A stretch of 64,000 nucleotides of DNA from Sipunculus nudus (lineage: Eukaryota > Annelida > Sipuncula > Golfingiida > Sipunculidae). Positions 12,730 to 24,272 of the stretch are shown piece after piece. The number at the start of each line of letters is the position of its first letter. Positions within the stretch are counted from its first letter, which is position 1. The position numbers and the translations under genes are program-made. The notes below the pieces were generated by a model. That model was not told where the DNA came from. It searched no databases and saw only the letters and a program-made list of their open reading frames with translations. The stretch is from contig CM049306.1 in assembly GCA_026874595.1 (NCBI GenBank), forward strand, positions 20,391,019-20,455,018, written 5' to 3'.

Positions 12730-13062
12730 TTATAGGGTCGCATGGGACTGTGAAGTGTTCCCAGAGGAGGGGATCTGTGATATAAATAAGTAGGTTTACG
12801 CATAAAGTGGAGCCTTTTTATTTTAATTTACGTCATCATATTTTCATTATAATGATTCGATATCAGGTGATTATTTTAATATTCTACTTTATTAAGGGTT
12901 ATTGTCAGCACAGTGTTCACACAGTTGTCTGGTTTGTTTGAGTTGGTCTTCAATGGTGTGTGTCTAACATGCAGAACATGCAGTTAGCTTTGATCCTCTC
13001 AGCCAGAGATTCGCGCGAACTGTTGGACACTTAGACACTCAGAACAGAGGATCCGAAAGAGA

Positions 13063-13341
13063 TTTCGAACGTCAGAGACGCTTTCGTACGGTGGCTCGTA
13101 TAGGACATGCACAAAATTATTTTTTATCTCGTTCCCACAAGATAGTATCTCGTGGCCAGGCGATAATTATCTCGTTCCCACGAGATAGTATCTCGTGGCC
13201 ACGCGATAATTATCTCGTTCCCACGAGATAGTATCTCGTTCCCACGCGATAATTATCTCGTTCCCACGCGATAGTATCTCGTTCCCACGCGATAATTATC
13301 TCGTTCCCACGCGTTAGTATCGCGTGGCCACGCGTTAGTAT
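13063..13341. repeat. Palindromic tctcgttcccacgcgataat array, copy 1
   Basis: Tandem tiles of about 22 bp alternate between 'tctcgttcccacgcgataat' and 'agtatctcgtggccacgcg' forms, each close to its own inverse. The flank 13063-13125 (…gtcagagacg…, taggacatgcac) matches the inverse of the flank of the array at 24273-24605, so both are copies of one element in opposite orientation. Confidence 0.75.
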
Positions 13342-13941
13342 GCCATGCTATAGCTTAAGCCCTCATTTGGATAAGAATGTCTGTGGTCTGTTTTGTACCG
13401 AGCGTCGATGCAGCTTAAATTGTTTGTATGTATTTCGTTGTATGTGTGTTTTCGCCGAATGCTTTGAGGTAAATTTCAGCAGTTTTCATTGCGTTGGTTC
13501 ACCATTTCATTGCGTTGGTTCAACTAGCCCATTTTTATTTGTTCATGGAAAAATGTATTGAGTTTGTTTTAGGGTAAGGGTGATATAAACCCTTGTGTAC
13601 CAAACATGAATTAAACTGAAACACTTGTTTGTATTTTACCTTCCCAGAAAATCTTATTTTTTAGGACTAGGGTTGGGGTTATTTAATTTCGGATATACCG
13701 AACAGGGTAAACAACATGTCGGTTTGTGTTATGTCTCAAGGGAGAAGCTTACAACAAAAGGTCTCAGCCATGCCACTTCATTATGACTGGGGGGAGGGCT
13801 TAAGGAGACCTTTTTAGGAGAAATTTGCTCATTCTTCCCCTTCACATTTTTCTTTCTACCATAGCCCCCCCCCCCCCCCCCAACATAATGATGGTTATAA
13901 AATCATCCACTCTATTATTATTGGCTATTTGCACCCTCACC

Positions 13942-13995
13942 AGGGGCGTAGCCAGAGGGGGGCCGCAGGGGGCCATGGCCCCCCCCCCCTCTCCC
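13942..13995. mobile_element. hAT-like terminal fragment (caggggcgtagccag)
   Basis: The phrase caggggcgtagccagaggg followed by G/C homopolymers resembles the terminal repeat of a hAT-type family common in marine invertebrates. Similar ends in inverse orientation occur near 23480-23505 and 23780-23800. No transposase is seen. Confidence 0.4.
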
Positions 13996-14764
13996 GGTGG
14001 CATCCAGTACTTCCAGTTCTCCTGGAATTTATTAAAATCCTGCCACTGGCATCCGCAGATTTAGAACATTTCTACATGTCATTAGGGTTGATCCTGCATA
14101 TATGATATTTGTAGCTCAGATGACGATAAGTCAAACATGGAAACTGTTTGAAACTGTTGAACTTACGAATCCAAATTCAACATACAGTTAGACGTCCTAT
14201 AAATTCTCCAACCAAACCCTAAACTGGGTCCCTGCAAATTCCGTCCCTTGGAAAATGAAGGAAAACCTCCGTTTTTCAGTAAAAGTCTGTTGTTACTGTT
14301 CAAGAGTGCATAAAATTAAACTACTGTAGTTTTTTGTTTGTTTATATTTTGCATAGATAATCCTCTATATATTTCCTATGTGCATAAGTCAATATTGCAT
14401 ACTTTTTAGAAGTTATGCATCTTAACATGATGTAGATTGTTAAAACACCAGGAAATACATTTTTCACTAAATATGATAACTAAAGAGACTATTTTCAAGG
14501 ATAAAACTTTATTTATTTAAAATTTAATCGTATGCCAGAAATTTGATCAGAATTTTGCATTTTTTAAAAGTAATTAGCATAAATGTAGAATCAATACCTT
14601 AAATTTGCTTATTTGACCTAGGCACATTTTTTCCTGTAAGAACTGGTGATTTACTTTCAACAGCATAAACATCAGTATCTACTCTTTTGAAATATGAAAT
14701 TTGAAAGAATTTGAACAAAAGCAGTAGTTTTATTCAAATTTTAAGACACCAACCAGTTTTTTTT

Positions 14765-14940
14765 TTTTTTTGCTCAGGGGTACAGCACAGGGCAGGAGAT
14801 CATGATTTCGAACTTGTCAAGGCGGTGAGATTTTTTCACGGTCGGCCCCCACCAAGGGTGAGAGCTCCGTGCCCAACGGCCGTGTTTCACTCACTAACGA
14901 GTGCGCCTTTCAGGGGTTCCTCGGTGGATTGATCCAGCAA
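14765..14940 (+). repeat. tRNA-derived SINE-like fragment
   Basis: ctcaggggtacagcac resembles a pol III A box and catgatttcgaac a weakened B box. It resembles the tRNA-like sequence at 60064. The acceptor stem cannot be closed, so it is not a tRNA gene. Confidence 0.4.
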
Positions 14941-15554
14941 TGGGGACGATTACGCACCCACGGCCCGCAGGCGCAGTAGTCACCGGGCCTGGTTGACGTC
15001 AGTATATAAAATGAGAGGAAGCGTACATGTGTTACTGCCTTGTCACATAGTCCGAATCGGAATGGAATTTTGCAGATGTATATATAGGTAGTTACGTTAG
15101 CATTAAAAAATGGAGGCGGTTACCTCCACCGAAAAAAAAAGTTTGCAGACACTATGTCAAGTATTGTTTACATCAAGTCAACCCAGCTCGGTGGTGTGCA
15201 GTGAATGCCGGATCCCTCACAAAGCCACCGGTTATGTGACTTGTTTTAGTCCACGCAGCTGGCTCCCTTTGCTCAGCAGAGCTAGGCTTCCCCTCCCGTC
15301 CCCATCCCCTCAATGAAGAGGATTTATAAAAAAGATGGATGTTATAATTTTCTATGTTTGATTCATTTTTCCTAGGCTTTTACTACATTTTGGAATTTTG
15401 TTTGTATAACAAGGGGTTACAATGAGTGCACATTATCATTGTTAGGTTTTGCAATAAAAGTGTGCATGTGCATCTTGAGAGGAACTCCTTGCTTCAGAAG
15501 AGTTAAAAACTTTTTGCTTTCTTTTTAACGTGTGAAATTAAGCATTAAATTATA

Positions 15555-16807
15555 TGTCACCCCTAACTTAATGTGATAACTTTACAACGGATATATCCTA
15601 TAAAACAATAGGATGGGTTAACGCTCGCCACTTGATTTCATTAATCAAGAAATTAGATCCCGGTCATTACAGGTGACATTTCCAGGTTCTTTTAAGGACG
15701 TGTATAAAAATACCAGACAATCATACACCCAGATCAATAGAAACTATGAGACATCAGGTTAAATTCACAAATATAATTCAAGACAATACTTACAGAGACA
15801 CAAATGTGAGTGTGTGCGATGATGTGTCAATACGACAGTTCTTCACATTAAAATTATAGGATATTTATTGAGTCACTGGTTTGTATAATAAACCATAAAG
15901 TCCAGTTCCTTCAGAGATCTCTGGTTACTGTTTTGTGCAGAATCTAGCGTATGGTTAGTACCATATATATCTAGTCTTTCTGAGTTTAGCTATCTTCAAC
16001 TGATCTTGCTTGTAGCGACCCGGGTAGGTTCACGTTCACATGCATGCAATAGCGCCCTTTGTTTACGAGGAGCTTAGAGTCCTTGACCTTGCTCTTGTAG
16101 CAACGGTTCACGGCTTACGGCGGTTATGTATCTAGGTCAAGCTGAACTAGGCCGGCAGGTGACAAACGCGCTCTCTCTATATCGCCAATACGAAGCTCTT
16201 TCGGCAGCACGGCTGAGTTCTTATGAGCTGGGTCCTTGCCTCATGCAGAAGCTTGCTTCTATGCCGTCCCTGGCGTTTCAATGTTCGTGCGTGCGTGCTG
16301 CCACCTCAAGCTTCAAGACCCAACTGAAGGCAGCTTCCAGCGTCTCTCCCTGAACTCTGACGTCACAATCGTCGTCACAATACGGCGATCCGGTTCTCTG
16401 ATTGGCTTATTTCTCAAGTGTCCCATATAAGGATATATGTGACCTAGTTTGACTGTTAGCGTCACCATGGCGACCCACATACCAAATGTAACAATTACAC
16501 ACGATGCGTGACACGGATAAATCAGCTGATAGCCGATGGGATTCCATACAAGAATACACGATATATATATATACAATCAAGACCTGTCAACGCTTTAGGA
16601 TGACGCTTCACGTCAATATCAATAGAGAACAGACTTCGTTAAACTATGATACAAAACACCGTACATATTGTCACCGATTTCTGGTGACCAGACTTCGTTA
16701 AACTATGATACAAAACACCGTACATATTGTCACCGATTTCTGGTGACCAGACTTCGTTAAACTATGATACAAAACACCGTACATATTGTCACCGATTTCT
16801 GGTGACA
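15555..16807 (-). repeat. 3' LTR (left copy) of the Gmr1-like element
   Basis: 1253 bp, TG...CA ends with a 7-bp inverted repeat tgtcacc/ggtgaca. It contains three tandem 59-bp units at its right edge (16630-16806). The open frames inside occur identically in both LTRs and have no protein likeness. Confidence 0.92.
16630..16806. repeat. Three 59-bp tandem units at the LTR edge
   Basis: Units begin cagacttcgttaaactatg at 16630, 16689 and 16748 and end tgtcaccgatttctggtgac. Each unit therefore carries an internal copy of both LTR-end motifs (gtcacc and ggtgac). The same array is present in the other LTR at 22355-22531. Confidence 0.9.
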
Positions 16808-16810
16808 TCA

Positions 16811-16822
16811 CCCCCTCCTTTT
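16811..16822 (-). promoter_or_regulatory. Polypurine tract of the Gmr1-like element
   Basis: On the minus strand aaaaggaggggg lies three bases before the 3' LTR start, the normal place for plus-strand priming. Confidence 0.75.
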
Positions 16823-17029
16823 AAGGAAAATACACAGTATTTTCTCGATACATCGTATCGTTCTATCTTACAGGGTCCAGCTAAACATATTTACATGTAG
16901 CAATACATAGCAATACATAAGGGTCATGTAACAAGTTGTCATTAGTACATGCCCACGGTCTATGACACAGGGCAAAAATCTTGTACATGTTTAGACTTTA
17001 ACTGGCTAAACACTGTAGCTCATTACATC

Positions 17030-17533
17030 CTAACACTCAGGCAGTCTGCTAAGAAAATCAGGTCCATGGTTTAGTTTACCTGACACTGCTTCAATTTCAA
17101 ATCTAAACTCTTGTAGAACCATTGCCCATCTCATTACTCTCTTATTAGCACATTTTGATTTGCTAATACACTTTAATGGTTTGTGGTCGGTCTGAATGGT
17201 GAACGGTCTACAAGCCAGGTACATCTCAAATTTCTGTACAGACCATACAATTGCTAATGACTCTTTCTCGATGGTGGAGTAATTTCTCTCCCTGGGCAAT
17301 AGTTTACGACTGGCATAAGCTACTGAATGCATGATCCCCTCGTGTCTTTGCATCAGGATACAGCCAATACCCACATCAGATGCATCACATTTCAAATAAA
17401 ATCGTTTACTGAAATCAGGTAGTTTCAGTATGGGAGGGTCTGACAGTTTAGCCTTTAGAGAACAGTACGCGTTCTCGTGTACGGGTTTCCAGTCTAGTTT
17501 GTTAGGTTGACCTTTACGCGTTAAATCAGTCAA
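17030..17533 (-). CDS. RNase H region of the Gmr1-like element (fossil)
   Basis: The translation shows the RT tail and RNase H of Ty3/Gypsy type: [34 protein letters not shown], a TDHKPLK block and [10 protein letters not shown] near the end. It lies after the integrase-bearing frame in transcription order. It is part of the element that as a whole is not intact. Confidence 0.85.
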   Translation of the reverse strand: MTDLTRKGQPNKLDWKPVHENAYCSLKAKLSDPPILKLPDFSKRFYLKCDASDVGIGCILMQRHEGIMHSVAYASRKLLPRERNYSTIEKESLAIVWSVQKFEMYLACRPFTIQTDHKPLKCISKSKCANKRVMRWAMVLQEFRFEIEAVSGKLNHGPDFLSRLPEC

Positions 17534-17646
17534 GGCACCGCTATTTCCGCATAGTTTGGCACGAATTTTCGATAGTACCCTGTAAGACCTAGGAATGCTC
17601 GCAAAGCCTTCTTTGTCTTAGGTCTATCAGTGCTCTGTTTCCCCGT

Positions 17647-20553
17647 CTACACCGTAAGGATCATGTATAGACCAGGTGCGCCCTTGGCTACCGCTGCCAG
17701 AATATGCTGGGGCTCGTTTCTAGCATGGTACCGTTTCAGCATATTCACGTTGAAGGTTTTAACCTTATCGCCAATCTTAATCCGATAGTCTAAGTCCCCA
17801 ACCCTGTTTACAATAGTATAGGGGCCTTTCCACTGTACCATTAATTTGTTCCGCTCCGTCGGGAGTAACAACAAAACTTCGTCTTCGGCCTCAAACCTGC
17901 GCGTGCATTTACCTCTATCATATACCAGTTTGTGTCTGTTCGCTGATTTGTTCAACGCCTCTCTAGCTAACGCGCATGTGTCGCTTAGTTTGTCTTGTAG
18001 GTCCAGGACGTATTGGTACGTGGTTTTAGTCTCGACGCTAGTATCTCGCTTGGTCCACAGATCCCTTAGAATCCGCATCGGTCCTCTAACGATCCTACCA
18101 TAGAGCAACTCAAAGGGTGAGAACCCTGTGCTCTCATGTGGCGCTTCTCGGTACGCAAAAAGCACGGCGCTGAGGTACCGATCCCAATCTCGCGGTCTTT
18201 CCTCGCACATCCGTTTCAACATTAACTTTAACGTTCCATTGAATCTCTCCACCATTCCGTTGCACATAGGATGGTAAGGAGTAGTGGTGAGCTGTCTTAC
18301 AGACAAAACACGGCTAACTTCTCGCATGAGGTCTGATGTAAATTGTGTTCCCATGTCAGTAAGCACCTCTGACGGCACTCCTAACCGCGCATAAATATCA
18401 ACTAGCGCATCAGCCACAGAGACTGTATCTATGTTCTTTAAAGCAACAGCCTCCGGATATCTAGTGGCATAATCCATAACGGTCAGAATATACCTGTGAC
18501 CTCTCTCAGACGCTGGATGGATCGGCCCAACCAGATCCATCGAAATTCTACGCCAGGGCTCATCAATTAATGGCATCTGGCCTAACGTAGCTCCAGGCAC
18601 CTTGCCTTTCGGTATGGTTTTCTGGCAAATGGGACAGGACTTGCAAAACTCAGCAATGTCATTATACATCCCTTTCCAGAAAAACTGAGTTCTCACGCGG
18701 TCGTGCGTTTTGTCTATGCCCTGATGACCCGCCATAACCGCTTCGTGGCCCATCCTCATTACGTCGTACCGTAACGTCTGAGGTACCACCACTCGAGATC
18801 CATCTTGATCTCCCCGTTTGTCACTCACAACCCGAACTAAATATCCGTCCTCAATTCTAAACGGACTATCATTTCTAGCCTCTCTAGCTAGCCTCCAATA
18901 CGGCGCTAAAGACCCATCCTCCTCCTGCGCCTTCAAAAATTCGGCCGGACTCACATCGGCAACTGGGCTTGCAACATTCAAGCTACGTGTCGGTATCTGT
19001 TTCTCTCGTGCAGCGCTCCGTGTCTCCACCGCGGACGACACCTCCTTTTGTGACTCTACACCGTCACACACTATGCCTGAGGACCGCTCAGACTTCCACG
19101 TCGGGTCCGGATCATACGGACCACGCGCTCCCGCTACGTTACCTAGCGCTAAATCACATACAGCATCCCCGACCACCATTGCCTCGATAGTACCGACAAA
19201 GTACGCACAGTCCACATTAATCCTAGCCGTAGGAAATTGTCTTACAGACCCGTCGAACAACCTACACTCGACCTGGTGTCCGGTGAACTGATTCGGCTCC
19301 ACGTACGACTCATGTATTCCTGCCGAGGAACATCCCGAATCCCGCAGCACCCTCGCTGACTTACCATTCACCAGCCCTTCACACACAGGTAACGAGATTC
19401 TGCCTTCTGTCTGGGCAGCAAATCCTAACGACTGACTCGGACTCTCTACTTCCGGTTTCACCGCACCGACTGTCTCCGTTTCCGCCTCGACTACTGCCAT
19501 TGACATAGTCTCCGGTTTCTGTTTTGGGTTATACGGGGGGCTAAAATTAGTCCTATACCTCTGCTGATCGCCAGCAGCACGCTCTACTAGAGGGGAAGAC
19601 CTAGGCCTCGACCGGGCACTAGTCTTACATTCCCGCGCCTTATGTCCCAGTTCATTACATAAATAACATCTGATGCCTCCTGATGGCTTAAATGTCTGAC
19701 CGTCCAGACTGCGCTCAACCTCTTGCTTCTCTCTAGGCTGAGATACCGGTTGCGCTGGACGCGGCACATTATTGCCATAACGAGGACCTGCTGTAAGGCT
19801 GTGTACACCGTGAGCCTCCGTATAACTCTCGGCTAAGTCTACCATACTATCAAAGTCACGACACCGTCTCTCTTTCAAAAACATAGAGAGATCCCTACTA
19901 CAGCAGTTTACGAACTGCTCACACATCAACAGGTTAACTACCCCGTCGTAGTCACCTCCGACCCCTGCCATCCCTATCCAATGGTCTAGGTATCCACTCA
20001 GTCTCACCGCAAACTGACTCGGCGTTTCGCCTCGCTCAGGCCTACAAGTCCGAAACTTGTGTCGATAACCCTCTTCGGTCATTTGGTATCGCTTTAACAA
20101 GGCTATCTTTAACTTATCGTAATCCATGGCCTCACTAACCGATAACTGTGTGTAAGTCCCTAGCGCCTTACCCCGCAGTAACGGACTCAGGTGTAACGCC
20201 CAATTCTCCCTATCATAGCCTTGACATACAGCTAATCGTTCAAATCGCTCAAGAAACGCATCTAGCTGATCGTGAGCCTCATCAAAAGGTGGAAGCTGGA
20301 TTTTCGGGAATACATCCCTACTTCTCTCTTCTTTAACCCCAGAGTCAGACTTTAACCTTAGAACCTCTAATTCGTGGGCTCTAGCCTCTCGCTCACGCTC
20401 TAATTCCCGCTGTTCCTTCTCTATTTCACGTTGCCTGGCTCTTTCCTCACGTTCTTCATCCGCACGCCGTCTAGCCTCAACATAATCTTGTAAAGCCTGG
20501 TCCTTAAGCCCCAAGGCCTGTCCGCATCTAACAAGTGACTCTAACGTTTCCAT
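17647..20553 (-). CDS. Gag-protease-integrase frame of the Gmr1-like element (fossil)
   Basis: A 968-residue frame starting at METLESLVRCGQALG. A Glu/Arg-rich coiled-coil-like segment spans about residues 25-75, followed by Gag. A CCHC knuckle CYLCNELGHKAREC lies near residue 300. A retroviral-type aspartic-protease region follows near residues 390-480 (VLRDSGCSSAG ... LALGNV). Integrase then follows with the HHCC zinc site (HEAVMAGHQGIDKTH ... CKSCPICQ) and the DDE-type core (SMDLVGPIH, LTDMGTQFTS, NGMVERFNGTL), ending in a beta-rich C-terminal domain near FEAEDEVLLLLPTERNKL. Integrase directly after protease marks the Gmr1-like order. Confidence 0.88.
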   Translation of the reverse strand: METLESLVRCGQALGLKDQALQDYVEARRRADEEREERARQREIEKEQRELEREREARAHELEVLRLKSDSGVKEERSRDVFPKIQLPPFDEAHDQLDAFLERFERLAVCQGYDRENWALHLSPLLRGKALGTYTQLSVSEAMDYDKLKIALLKRYQMTEEGYRHKFRTCRPERGETPSQFAVRLSGYLDHWIGMAGVGGDYDGVVNLLMCEQFVNCCSRDLSMFLKERRCRDFDSMVDLAESYTEAHGVHSLTAGPRYGNNVPRPAQPVSQPREKQEVERSLDGQTFKPSGGIRCYLCNELGHKARECKTSARSRPRSSPLVERAAGDQQRYRTNFSPPYNPKQKPETMSMAVVEAETETVGAVKPEVESPSQSLGFAAQTEGRISLPVCEGLVNGKSARVLRDSGCSSAGIHESYVEPNQFTGHQVECRLFDGSVRQFPTARINVDCAYFVGTIEAMVVGDAVCDLALGNVAGARGPYDPDPTWKSERSSGIVCDGVESQKEVSSAVETRSAAREKQIPTRSLNVASPVADVSPAEFLKAQEEDGSLAPYWRLAREARNDSPFRIEDGYLVRVVSDKRGDQDGSRVVVPQTLRYDVMRMGHEAVMAGHQGIDKTHDRVRTQFFWKGMYNDIAEFCKSCPICQKTIPKGKVPGATLGQMPLIDEPWRRISMDLVGPIHPASERGHRYILTVMDYATRYPEAVALKNIDTVSVADALVDIYARLGVPSEVLTDMGTQFTSDLMREVSRVLSVRQLTTTPYHPMCNGMVERFNGTLKLMLKRMCEERPRDWDRYLSAVLFAYREAPHESTGFSPFELLYGRIVRGPMRILRDLWTKRDTSVETKTTYQYVLDLQDKLSDTCALAREALNKSANRHKLVYDRGKCTRRFEAEDEVLLLLPTERNKLMVQWKGPYTIVNRVGDLDYRIKIGDKVKTFNVNMLKRYHARNEPQHILAAVAKGAPGLYMILTV

Positions 20554-20703
20554 GGTAACGCTCTAACCTAGTAAGATTCCAGTATCTAGTAATATCCGCT
20601 CTTAAAAATCCGTAAATACGTACTGTCAAAGCCAACCTAACGAACCGGCGGTATCCGTACAATTACACTACGGTAGCTCTACGCATCAAAATTCTACTTA
20701 TAC

Positions 20704-20758
20704 GGACGGACGGACGGACGGAAGGTCGGACGAAGGGTCAGACGGATGGACGGATGGA
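20704..20758. repeat. Short ggacggac-type repeat in the element leader
   Basis: A run of gacggacggacgg and variants in the untranslated leader between Gag and the 5' LTR. Confidence 0.7.
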
Positions 20759-21258
20759 TATCAAGATATCAATAAACACCATGCACCTATGATTACCATG
20801 CCAATCGGGAGGGGTAAACTTACCTGTAAAGAGACCCTACCACGTGACCAATCACAAACCAGTGTAGGAAAAATTATACCAGGGCGTATCTAACAATATC
20901 AAAAATGTTCACTCTAATCTGGGTTTATATCAAACCAGTAATGATGTTCAGGTATCACTGAACTAGCATTACTCACAAAACATGCATGTGTTCTAGCCAA
21001 ATCTACAAGGTATATGCCGATCTTGAAACAATGTTGTGCTTCAGGTAATATTCTCACTGAATAAATATTAACTCCTAACAGTGGGGTAATTTCATTGTGC
21101 AAGTATACACTACAACATCAGTTTGGTGTCATTTCCAATTATTAATTCAGATCAACTCTAGTTTGAGTATATGAATGTCTGGTTTCAGTACTGTTTTCTC
21201 GGTTCAAAACTTCTGAAACTTACTGTAATTAGCCAGTTTTTTTAAGGCTAATTATATC

Positions 21259-21274
21259 CTGGCACTGCTCGCCA
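21259..21274 (-). promoter_or_regulatory. Primer-binding-like site
   Basis: On the minus strand, five bases inside the 5' LTR, TGGCGAGCAGTGCCAG starts with the TGG expected for pairing with a tRNA 3' CCA. I do not assign the tRNA. Confidence 0.55.
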
Positions 21275-21279
21275 TACAA

Positions 21280-22532
21280 TGTCACCCCTAACTTAACGTG
21301 ATAACTTTACAACGGATATATCCTATAAAACAATAGGATGGGTTAACGCTCGCCACTTGATTTCATTAATCAAGAAATTAGATCCCGGTCATTACAGGTG
21401 ACATTTCCAGGTTCTTTTAAGGACGTGTATAAAAATACCAGACAATCATACACCCAGATCAATAGAAACTATGAGACATCAGGTTAAATTCACAAATATA
21501 ATTCAAGACAATACTTACAGAGACACAAATGTGAGTGTGTGCGATGATGTGTCAATACGACAGTTCTTCACATTAAAATTATAGGATATTTATTGAGTCA
21601 CTGGTTTGTATAATAAACCATAAAGTCCAGTTCCTTCAGAGATCTCTGGTTACTGTTTTGTGCAGAATCTAGCGTATGGTTAGTACCATATATATCTAGT
21701 CTTTCTGAGTTTAGCTATCTTCAACTGATCTTGCTTGTAGCGACCCGGGTAGGTTCACGTTCACATGCATGCAATAGCGCCCTTTGTTTACGAGGAGCTT
21801 AGAGTCCTTGACCTTGCTCTTGTAGCAACGGTTCACGGCTTACGGCGGTTATGTATCTAGGTCAAGCTGAACTAGGCCGGCAGGTGACAAACGCGCTCTC
21901 TCTATATCGCCAATACGAAGCTCTTTCGGCAGCACGGCTGAGTTCTTATGAGCTGGGTCCTTGCCTCATGCAGAAGCTTGCTTCTATGCCGTCCCTGGCG
22001 TTTCAATGTTCGTGCGTGCGTGCTGCCACCTCAAGCTTCAAGACCCAACTGAAGGCAGCTTCCAGCGTCTCTCCCTGAACTCTGACGTCACAATCGTCGT
22101 CACAATACGGCGATCCGGTTCTCTGATTGGCTTATTTCTCAAGTGTCCCATATAAGGATATATGTGACCTAGTTTGACTGTTAGCGTCACCATGGCGACC
22201 CACATACCAAATGTAACAATTACACACGATGCGTGACACGGATAAATCAGCTGATAGCCGATGGGATTCCATACAAGAATACACGATATATATATATACA
22301 ATCAAGACCTGTCAACGCTTTAGGATGACGCTTCACGTCAATATCAATAGAGAACAGACTTCGTTAAACTATGATACAAAACACCGTACATATTGTCACC
22401 GATTTCTGGTGACCAGACTTCGTTAAACTATGATACAAAACACCGTACATATTGTCACCGATTTCTGGTGACCAGACTTCGTTAAACTATGATACAAAAC
22501 ACCGTACATATTGTCACCGATTTCTGGTGACA
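21280..22532 (-). repeat. 5' LTR (right copy) of the Gmr1-like element
   Basis: Same length and near-identical to 15555-16807, including the three 59-bp units. It should carry the element's promoter. Flanked outside by ttata at 22533-22537. Confidence 0.92.
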
Positions 22533-22537
22533 TTATA

Positions 22538-23457
22538 GTTGAGATAATATTTAACATAATAAAGTTATATGTTCTTAATCCAACCGCCAGAGTGTATACC
22601 TGTTTTGAAAAGGGAATTTTCAATCATTTTTACTGATTCTTTTTTATTTAAGTTAATAAAAGTAAGCATATACATTAAACTAAAAACCGCAATGAACGAA
22701 CCTTTTCTTGGAATAGCTATATAAGAAATAATCTAGAAGATGTAATTTTTTAGTGTTTTTATTTAAAAAGATAATTTTCTTTTAGTTTAGGCATTTATAT
22801 GATTTAAAAAATATCTGTATGCATTATTTGACATGACCAAACTAATGATAAAAATGATGCAGCTGATAATTCTAAATTTACTTTAATTGCAGATTTTTTA
22901 TTGTATTGCAAATTTATCATATTTTTAAATTGAAAAATTCAATAAGATAAAAGTGATTCATTAAATATATCGTTATTCTCCTGCAAATATGGACATGCTG
23001 AAAAACAGGGTTTAGTATAAACTTTTAATATTTATTTCCCTGCCTCAGCAGAAAGTGAATGAGGTTATCAGTCCTGTCTGTCCTCCTGTGTCTATCTGTA
23101 AATATTTCATATGCAACACAGTATCTCAAAAACATATACTGGTTTTTCTATGACAGTCACGTCACAGTATTACATTGGTAATCATATATCTAGGAAATAT
23201 TCATTATCACCAAATAGCAGGATCATTTTCTCTTCGTTTTGCAAATACTAAAATAAAAAAATGGAAATAAGTATATCTTGCGATTGTTGTAATTTTACAA
23301 ACTTCCCCTGAGCGCCGTGACCCATGGGTCCCTTGTTTTTTTTTATTTATTCATCTTGTACAACTAATATTTCTATTTGGAATTAAATATGAGTACGTTC
23401 TGTCAAATTATTGTAAGGTATTATATGTGTGTGTGTGTGCATCAATTGCCTTTGCAA
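22538..23457. other. AT-rich spacer without recognised genes
   Basis: Long A/T-rich tracts and only short frames. Confidence 0.5.
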
Positions 23458-23512
23458 GATATTTCGGCCCCCTCCCCTCCCTCAATCCTGGCTACGTCCC
23501 TGCCCTCACATA

Positions 23513-23581
<69 letters not shown>

Positions 23582-23911
23582 TCTTCTGCTTAGTACTTGG
23601 AGTACCATATATACTAATAACAAATAATCTCCCTGCAAGGAGGTACTGTTTTACTTTATAAGCATTGACCAATAAAATGCACCAGAATGCAGTAGTGCCC
23701 ATACAGTTTTTCAAAACTCAACCACCCCACCCCCTGTCGGGGATTACCCCATCAAATCCCCCCCCCCCCCTCCGCCATTTGTGTCAGGCTACGGCCCTTA
23801 TTTATATATATATATATAAATAATAATATATATAATATATATGTATATATATAATATATATAATATATATAATAGTCTATATATAATATATATATTATAC
23901 ATATATATATG

Positions 23912-23960
<49 letters not shown>

Positions 23961-23990
23961 TTTTGGGTATACTATTGGCCCCCAATGAAA
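23458..23990. repeat. Cluster of (TA)n runs and hAT-like end fragments
   Basis: (TA)n runs at 23514-23579 and about 23796-23956 are set between inverse copies of the cctggctacgtccctg-type end (23484-23500), a related ggctacggccctt (23788-23800) and a poly-C run near 23759. The TA runs may have grown at TA target sites of inserted elements. Confidence 0.6.
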
Positions 23991-24059
23991 ATTTGGTTTC
24001 GCCGCCAATGGTAATTTATATTGTGAACATTTATTATGAAAAATATTTTACCCGAACTA

Positions 24060-24075
24060 GCCCCCCCCCCCCCCT
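24060..24075. repeat. Poly-C run
   Basis: Uninterrupted C run of about 15, followed by T/C-rich sequence. Confidence 0.85.
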
Positions 24076-24272
24076 TTCCCCGCTCACACATTCTCCAGAC
24101 AAACATGGCCCACGAGTGTTGTACGAGTGCCCGTTGTATCATTTCAGGTCTCAGCATATTAAGTCCGCTCTAAATTCATGCAAATAATTGACCATAGTCT
24201 TCATCCAGTGTATAGAAGCATGCCTTAAGGATTTAAGATGTAGGTCTTACTGTATTATCTATCTACATTTAT

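Larger units (their letters stand above)
15555..22532 (-). mobile_element. Gmr1-like Ty3/Gypsy LTR retrotransposon
   Basis: Flanked by ttata on both sides (15550-15554 and 22533-22537) and by two 1253-bp LTRs that start tgtcacc and end ggtgaca. A polypurine tract and a primer-binding-like site adjoin the LTRs on the minus strand. Parts recognised in coding order are Gag, a CCHC zinc knuckle, an aspartic-protease region, integrase and RNase H. Integrase before RNase H is the order of Gmr1-like elements, unlike most Ty3/Gypsy. I saw only one difference between the LTRs by eye (near 15575), so the insertion is young. The element is not whole, with about one or two breaks, and I treat it as a recent fossil. 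Confidence 0.88.

Noticed and set aside
16126-16353. 75-residue frame in the LTR, present again at 21851-22078
   Set aside because: Both are the same LTR sequence; no protein likeness, and LTR frames of this size occur by chance.
18818-19291. 157-residue plus-strand frame
   Set aside because: Antisense shadow of the Gag-integrase frame of the LTR element.
23377-23985. Frames rich in IYIY
   Set aside because: They are translations of (TA)n.
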